NCBI GenBank assembly: GCA_024683955.1
Contig: JAIKXS010000064.1
Location: forward strand, 1-50,547
Source: Desulfovibrio sp.
Lineage (GTDB): Bacteria > Desulfobacterota > Desulfovibrionia > Desulfovibrionales > Desulfovibrionaceae
Reading direction: 5' to 3'
Length of the DNA: 50,547 nt
Positions 46,409 to 50,547 of the stretch are shown here, piece after piece; positions within the stretch are counted from its first letter, which is position 1; every line of letters starts with the position of its first letter. The notes beneath the pieces were generated by a model that worked only from the letters and a program-made list of their open reading frames with translations, was not told the origin of the DNA and ran no database searches. The position numbers and the translations under genes are program-made.

Positions 46409-46807
46409 ATGCACAGCATTACCCTAAGAAAGACATGTCTTTATTGCTGTAGTTTCTTGTTGTTAGGCTCTGTTTTTTTTCTTCCTAAAATCGCTTTGTC
46501 CGATGAAATCCTGATCGTAAAAACTCCAGCTGTCGAATCTCCGTCAATGCCAAAAGTCATGTTTAACCATGATAAGCATGTCAATTTTGTTGAATCACAC
46601 GATGGAGACTGTTCTCGATGCCATGCCATGACTTCGGCAGGACTTTCAACCACAGTCCTTAATGTCAAACTTCAAAAAAAGAGCAACCAGATTCCTTATT
46701 TGCATATGGAATGTACACGTTGTCACGCTCAGGCAGGAGCTGGTCCTTCGCTCGCCGAATGCCGCACATGTCATGTTGTAGGAGCCCGTCTCGAGGCTAA
46801 GAAATAG
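46409..46807 (+). CDS. Periplasmic triheme cytochrome c (class III-like)
   Basis: 132 residues from ATG 46409 (AGAGGAT upstream; a GTG at 46361 is possible but precedes the signal peptide by 16 residues). Signal peptide to about residue 31. Three CxxCH sites: Cys68-His72, Cys102-His106, Cys118-His122. FNHDKH at 52-57 and the CRTCH end resemble cytochrome c3, which has four hemes; one site is missing. Probably accepts or delivers electrons for the membrane cytochrome b encoded next. In Tmc the soluble partner is a tetraheme c3; in Dsr it is the triheme DsrJ. Confidence 0.85.
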   Translation: MHSITLRKTCLYCCSFLLLGSVFFLPKIALSDEILIVKTPAVESPSMPKVMFNHDKHVNFVESHDGDCSRCHAMTSAGLSTTVLNVKLQKKSNQIPYLHMECTRCHAQAGAGPSLAECRTCHVVGARLEAKK

Positions 46808-46853
46808 TGTAACCATATTCGGTGTTAAGACACCGATGAGGAGATATATTCCT

Positions 46854-47534
46854 ATGATGCAATTACTTACTGGCCCGCTGTTCGTGGCTTCATTGCTCAT
46901 CTTTGTCATCGGTCTGGTCGTTCGCGCTGTTCTGTACATCAAAGGGCTAGACGCAAAGCTCGAGCGTGTTGCGTATTCCTACCACCGTGAACGCTCTGTG
47001 CCCGGCGCAGCAATGTCGATCATCAAGTGGCTGATTCCGGCTGGGACGGCCGGCTGGCGTACACAACCTGTTGCCATGGTTCTGTTTTTCCTTCTTCATT
47101 TCGGCGCTGTCTTGCTTCCTCTCTTTCTTTTGGGACACACGGTCATACTTGAGCAGTGCACAGGTATCTCCCTTCCGGCGCTGCCAAACAATGTTGCTGA
47201 CATCCTCACGATAGCGAGCCTTTCTGCTCTCGCACTGCTTGCACTCCGCAGAATCCTTTCTCCAGTGTTAAGGCAACTCAACTCCTTCCAGGATTGGCTT
47301 ATTCTTGCTTTAACCTTCGCGCCCTTCTTCACGGGTTTTATGGCAATGCATTCTGCATCTTCCTATGACTTGTGGATCCAGCTTCACGTAATTTCCGGGG
47401 AACTTTTCCTCGTTCTTGCCCCATTCACCAAGCTTTCACATATCGTCTTGTTCTTTATGTCACGTGCCCAGCTGGGCATTGATTTCGCGATCAAGCGCGG
47501 TGGCGATACACGCGGTGGCGTGTTTCCATGGTAA
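46854..47534 (+). CDS. Membrane cytochrome b (HmcE/TmcC/DsrM-like)
   Basis: 226 residues from ATG 46854 (AGGAG ten bases upstream; the ATG at 46836 overlaps that site). Five or so hydrophobic helices; histidines in FFLLHFGAVLLPLFLLGHTV and in WIQLHVISGELFLVLAPFTKLSHIV are spaced for b-heme ligation as in NarI-type subunits. Short like HmcE, not the longer DsrM. Links a periplasmic cytochrome and/or menaquinone to the HdrD-like subunit encoded 41 bases downstream. Confidence 0.85.
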   Translation: MMQLLTGPLFVASLLIFVIGLVVRAVLYIKGLDAKLERVAYSYHRERSVPGAAMSIIKWLIPAGTAGWRTQPVAMVLFFLLHFGAVLLPLFLLGHTVILEQCTGISLPALPNNVADILTIASLSALALLALRRILSPVLRQLNSFQDWLILALTFAPFFTGFMAMHSASSYDLWIQLHVISGELFLVLAPFTKLSHIVLFFMSRAQLGIDFAIKRGGDTRGGVFPW

Positions 47535-47575
47535 GTTGAAGCACCTTTTTGACTTCTTTCCAAGGAGCGTTCGAA

Positions 47576-48964
47576 ATGTCTCAGATTTTGTGTTCGCCAA
47601 CGCCTGTAACCACCCAAGAGGGCATCCAGGCGTTGCTGGCTGATAAAGGTGGCGCCAAGTACTACGAGCAAATGAGAGGTCTTAAAGTCAATCAGGCACA
47701 GTTGGCGCAAGATCTACAAACGACCTGTAAATCACGTACTCGTACATGGCTTAATATTTGCGCCCACTGCGGAATGTGCGCTGACAGCTGTTTTTTCTAT
47801 AAGGCAAACGACAAGGATCCCAAACAAATCCCGTCTTATAAGATACAGTCTACTCTCGGAGAGATGCTAAGGCGCAACGGAAAGGTTGATACCTCCTTCA
47901 TGATGCATTGCATGGACGTGGCATGGGGACAGTGCACATGCTGTAACCGCTGCGGGATGTATTGCCCTCATGGAATCGATACCGGTGTTATGTTCAGCTA
48001 TTTACGCGGTATTCTTTTTAAACACGGCTTTGTACCGTGGGAACTGAAAATTGGTTCAGGAATGCACCGCGTATATGGCGCTCAAATGGACGTGACCGTC
48101 GATGACTGGGTTGATACTTGCGAGTGGATGGTAGATGAAAATTCTGACGAATGGCCAAACCTTGAGATTCCTGTAGAAAAGGAAGGTTGCGATGTCATGT
48201 ACATCTGCAACGCACGTGAGGTGAAACACTACCCCGAAGACCTAGCTCAGGCTGCAATACTCTTTCATGTAACAGGCACAAGCTGGACAGTCCCACGCGA
48301 AGGGTGGGAAACAACCTCTCTCACAATGTTTGCCGGAGACTGGGAAGGTTGCGAACAGAATCTGAAGCGCATCTATGACGCTGTTCGTCGTCTAAAGCCA
48401 AAAATGGTTGTCGGAACGGAATGCGGACACGCTCACAGGGCTACTGTTGTAGAGGGACCGTACTGGGGTGGTCAGGAGAGTGGTGATCCGCCGGTCCCCT
48501 TCCTCCACTATGTCGAATGGGTAGCCAAAGTGCTCCGGGAAGGTAAACTGAAACTTGATCCGACCAAAAAAATTAAGGGCCCATGCACTCTACAAGATGC
48601 ATGCAACTATGTACGTAACGATGGCCTGGGTAAGTACACGCGCGAAATCATGAGCTATATTGCTGAGGACTTCCGCGAAATGGACCCTCATAACGAACAT
48701 AACTTCTGCTGCGGCGGTGGCGGTGGCCTTAACGGTATCGGCCTCTACCGTAAGCAGCGTAACATCGGCCTGAAAAACAAATTGGATCAAATCAGAGCTA
48801 CTGGTGCAAATATGGTTGTCACACCATGTCACAACTGCTGGGATGCCATTCGCGACATGATGGAAGTATATGAGGAAAAAAATATTAAATGGTCTTTCCT
48901 CAAACCCATACTTATCAACATGATGCAAATTCCCGAAAGTATCGCACATGTAGACCAGGAATAA
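47576..48964 (+). CDS. HdrD-like CCG/iron-sulfur protein (HmcF/TmcB/DsrK-like)
   Basis: 462 residues, ATG after AAGGAG. Two 4Fe-4S sites: Cys62/65/68/72 and Cys120-123-126-130 ([12 protein letters not shown]). The C-terminal CCG domain is complete (a CTLQDAC segment, FCCGGGGG, then TPCHNC), binding the noncubane cluster of HdrB/D-type thiol-disulfide chemistry; the N-terminal CCG-like half keeps only YICN and TECGH remnants. Cytoplasmic face of the complex with the preceding cytochrome b. Gene order b-then-CCG equals HmcE-HmcF rather than tmcB-tmcC. Terminator follows. Confidence 0.9.
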   Translation: MSQILCSPTPVTTQEGIQALLADKGGAKYYEQMRGLKVNQAQLAQDLQTTCKSRTRTWLNICAHCGMCADSCFFYKANDKDPKQIPSYKIQSTLGEMLRRNGKVDTSFMMHCMDVAWGQCTCCNRCGMYCPHGIDTGVMFSYLRGILFKHGFVPWELKIGSGMHRVYGAQMDVTVDDWVDTCEWMVDENSDEWPNLEIPVEKEGCDVMYICNAREVKHYPEDLAQAAILFHVTGTSWTVPREGWETTSLTMFAGDWEGCEQNLKRIYDAVRRLKPKMVVGTECGHAHRATVVEGPYWGGQESGDPPVPFLHYVEWVAKVLREGKLKLDPTKKIKGPCTLQDACNYVRNDGLGKYTREIMSYIAEDFREMDPHNEHNFCCGGGGGLNGIGLYRKQRNIGLKNKLDQIRATGANMVVTPCHNCWDAIRDMMEVYEEKNIKWSFLKPILINMMQIPESIAHVDQE

Positions 48965-48975
48965 TATTAAACAGC

Positions 48976-49012
48976 AAAGGGCCACGCATCTTTAAAAGCG
49001 GGGCCCTTTTTC
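48976..49012 (+). terminator. Intrinsic terminator after the HdrD-like gene
   Basis: AAAGGGCC / GGCCCTTT stem with an 18-base loop and a T-run. Confidence 0.85.
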
Positions 49013-49320
49013 TTAAAAATCAGCAATCACAACACAAAATAGCTCTTTATCGCGTAATTATTTTTCAAGCTGCTTATTTTTCTTGGTTTATTACTTCTAG
49101 CATTTACAATAGCTAATTCGAAGAAAACCCGGTTGACGTCTTCCATCCGTATACATATATCTTAAAAAGATTCATAAGATTTTATGTTTTAGATCGTCTA
49201 CTCGTTACAAGAATATTTCCTTGTCCTCCTCGCGAAGGCATAAAAATGAGAATACTAACTACATATTGCTAACAAACGATGTGTAGTTAGTAAATTTAGT
49301 TCTGCGAAACAGGAGAATAT
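49013..49320. other. AT-rich spacer before the tetraheme cytochrome
   Basis: About 310 bases, no gene. Should hold a separate promoter for the tetraheme cytochrome because a strong terminator precedes it; I cannot place the boxes with confidence. Confidence 0.5.
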
Positions 49321-49761
49321 ATGAAAAGAGTTTCAATTCTATTCCTCGTTGTTTCATTTTTATGGTGTACGAATTCTCATGCAAAAGATATAAAATCTAT
49401 GGTTGAGATTATTAAAAATCCTATAGAAATTGAAAGTTCAACATCTCCAAAACTTAATGTAAAATTCATGCATACGGATCATAAAGGGTTGAATTGTTTG
49501 ATCTGTCATCATGAAGTAAGTAAAAAAGGTAGGTATGTTCCTTGTGTCACATGCCACCATTTTGAGGGACGTAAAAATAAAGAGCCAATAGGTATGTATT
49601 CTGCATTCCATGCAAAGGATTCCGGACGCTCATGCTTTGGTTGCCACCTGAAACTAGCCGCAAATGAAGACTCAAAATATTTCAATAAGTTTAGATCTTG
49701 CAGACCTTGCCATATGGGACCAATTTCACGAGCAGAGCGGGAAGCAAATGCAAAAAAATAA
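49321..49761 (+). CDS. Periplasmic tetraheme cytochrome c3 (type II-like)
   Basis: 146 residues; ATG after AGGAG. Signal peptide ends near NSHA (residues 18-21). Four CxxCH: Cys59-His63, Cys75-His79, Cys105-His109, Cys127-His131, with the class III HTDHKG and AFHAKDSGRSC segments that supply distal His ligands. Layout fits cytochrome c3; closeness to the HmcEF-like genes makes it a candidate TmcA-like (type II c3) partner. Markedly more AT-rich than its neighbours. Own terminator follows. Confidence 0.9.
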   Translation: MKRVSILFLVVSFLWCTNSHAKDIKSMVEIIKNPIEIESSTSPKLNVKFMHTDHKGLNCLICHHEVSKKGRYVPCVTCHHFEGRKNKEPIGMYSAFHAKDSGRSCFGCHLKLAANEDSKYFNKFRSCRPCHMGPISRAEREANAKK

Positions 49762-49874
49762 TCTTAAATCATAGTATTATTATAGCATAACAACGCTACT
49801 TTTTTTCGTAAATAATGAAATACAATATAAAGCATTTCTACTAGCCAAGCAACAATACTAAGCGTTAAATAGTA

Positions 49875-49920
49875 AAATACCCCGCAATTTTCTTACGTAA
49901 AAAATTTGTGGGGTATTTTT
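49875..49920 (+). terminator. Intrinsic terminator after tetraheme cytochrome
   Basis: AAATACCCC-G-CAAAtt... pairs with ...TTTG-T-GGGGTATTT, ending in a T-run; a long-looped but strong stem. Confidence 0.85.
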
Positions 49921-50364
49921 ATTTTATCTATTATTTTATATATGATAAATAAGCCCTACACTTCACGCATTATTTAATGCAGAACAATCATGACATTCAG
50001 CGTATCTGCTATCTGAAAGCCTAAGTGACCAACATCTCACAGGGTTAACGCCGTAACAATCTACAACATCCTATTCTAAATATCCGTTAAAAGTCCATAT
50101 ATTCTCTTCTAAAGAACTTTCGAGCATGTTTACAAAAATATACTTTTTTCAACTCATGATGCCAGGAAAAGAGGAAACAAAACGTCTTACGAGTCGTTAT
50201 GTTCGTTCGGTCTGAAAATTCTCAGCCGCTTTAAGTGCATATATCATCTCTCAACCGACAAACGCGGCACGCTCTCTCCTCAACTGACTTCCGGATTTAA
50301 GTAATTGACGCAACGATATTCGCCATCCTAAACAAAAAAATTTTCGGCAAAGTTAAATTTCTTC

Positions 50365-50393
50365 TTGACTATCTTCTCCCTTTGGGTCATTTT
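50365..50393 (+). promoter_or_regulatory. Possible promoter of tRNA-Ala
   Basis: TTGACT at 50365-50370 with CATTTT at 50388-50393, spacer 17. The tRNA begins 12 bases later. The -10 box is poor. Confidence 0.4.
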
Positions 50394-50405
50394 CACATCT
50401 GCCGT

Positions 50406-50481
<76 letters not shown>

Positions 50482-50490
50482 GAAATTTCA

Positions 50491-50523
50491 GGGGTTTACG
50501 GCGAGTAGCCGTAGACCCCTTTT
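50491..50523 (+). terminator. Terminator of tRNA-Ala
   Basis: GGGGTTTACGGC / GCCGTAGACCCC, twelve pairs (one G-T) with GAGTA loop, then TTTT. Confidence 0.9.
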
Positions 50524-50547
50524 GCGTTTCAGGGCTAGTTGCCCCAC

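Larger units (their letters stand above)
49762..50405. other. Spacer between tetraheme cytochrome and tRNA-Ala
   Basis: About 640 bases with a terminator near its start and the tRNA promoter at its end. Between ~49920 and 50360 I see no gene, repeat or hairpin worth calling. Confidence 0.5.

Overview
The window reads as chromosome of an anaerobic sulfate-reducing bacterium of the Desulfovibrionales type. Reasons: two small class III-like cytochromes c beside an HmcE/HmcF-like (TmcCB/DsrMK-like) membrane redox pair; an ATP synthase operon with b' and b genes but no a or c gene; a split, ferredoxin-bearing glutamate synthase next to a type III glutamine synthetase; cytochrome bd; and a P4-type dihydroorotate dehydrogenase electron-transfer pair. 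The assignment is inference from gene content; no 16S gene is present. Coding DNA is mostly of medium GC, intergenic DNA is strikingly AT-rich, and pepP (first half), aroK and the last cytochrome gene are visibly AT-richer than the rest.

Layout. 0.5-5.6 kb: ilvD, purM, a small exported protein, a radical SAM protein of the AmrS family overlapping a cobalamin adenosyltransferase. 5.7-17.5 kb (all minus strand): a nitrogen-assimilation island, in transcription order BON lipoprotein, sigma-54 activator, amtB, glnK, glnN, gltB1 (amidotransferase), gltB2 (FMN synthase with ferredoxin domains) and gltB3 fused to a GltD-like flavoprotein. amtB has a consensus sigma-54 promoter and two palindromic upstream sites. 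17.8-23.3 kb: murA, tRNA-His, an insertion-sequence graveyard with an inverted pair of ~115-bp repeats, and two different UDP-sugar dehydrogenases. 23.3-30.9 kb: cydAB divergent from htpG, a D-2-hydroxyacid dehydrogenase, serine acetyltransferase and a 38-residue lipoprotein. 31-37 kb (minus): pyrK-pyrD-GNAT-SDR-ABC-F operon. 37.1-38.8 kb: Xaa-Pro peptidase and shikimate kinase. 39.1-45.5 kb: a structured leader and atpX-F-H-A-G-D-C. 45.5-50.5 kb: long AT-rich spacer, triheme cytochrome/cytochrome b/HdrD-like gene set, tetraheme cytochrome, tRNA-Ala.

How it fits together: ammonium uptake (AmtB), sensing (GlnK) and assimilation (GlnN plus ferredoxin-linked GltS) look like one nitrogen regulon driven by the adjacent enhancer-binding protein. 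The last 12 kb couple periplasmic cytochromes through a quinone/cytoplasm redox complex to proton-motive force and ATP synthesis. I see no CRISPR array, prophage or recognisable defence system. The most novel-looking items are RNA-level: a folded leader before the ATP synthase operon, a long hairpin between glnN and gltB1, and the degraded IS200/IS605-like region after tRNA-His.
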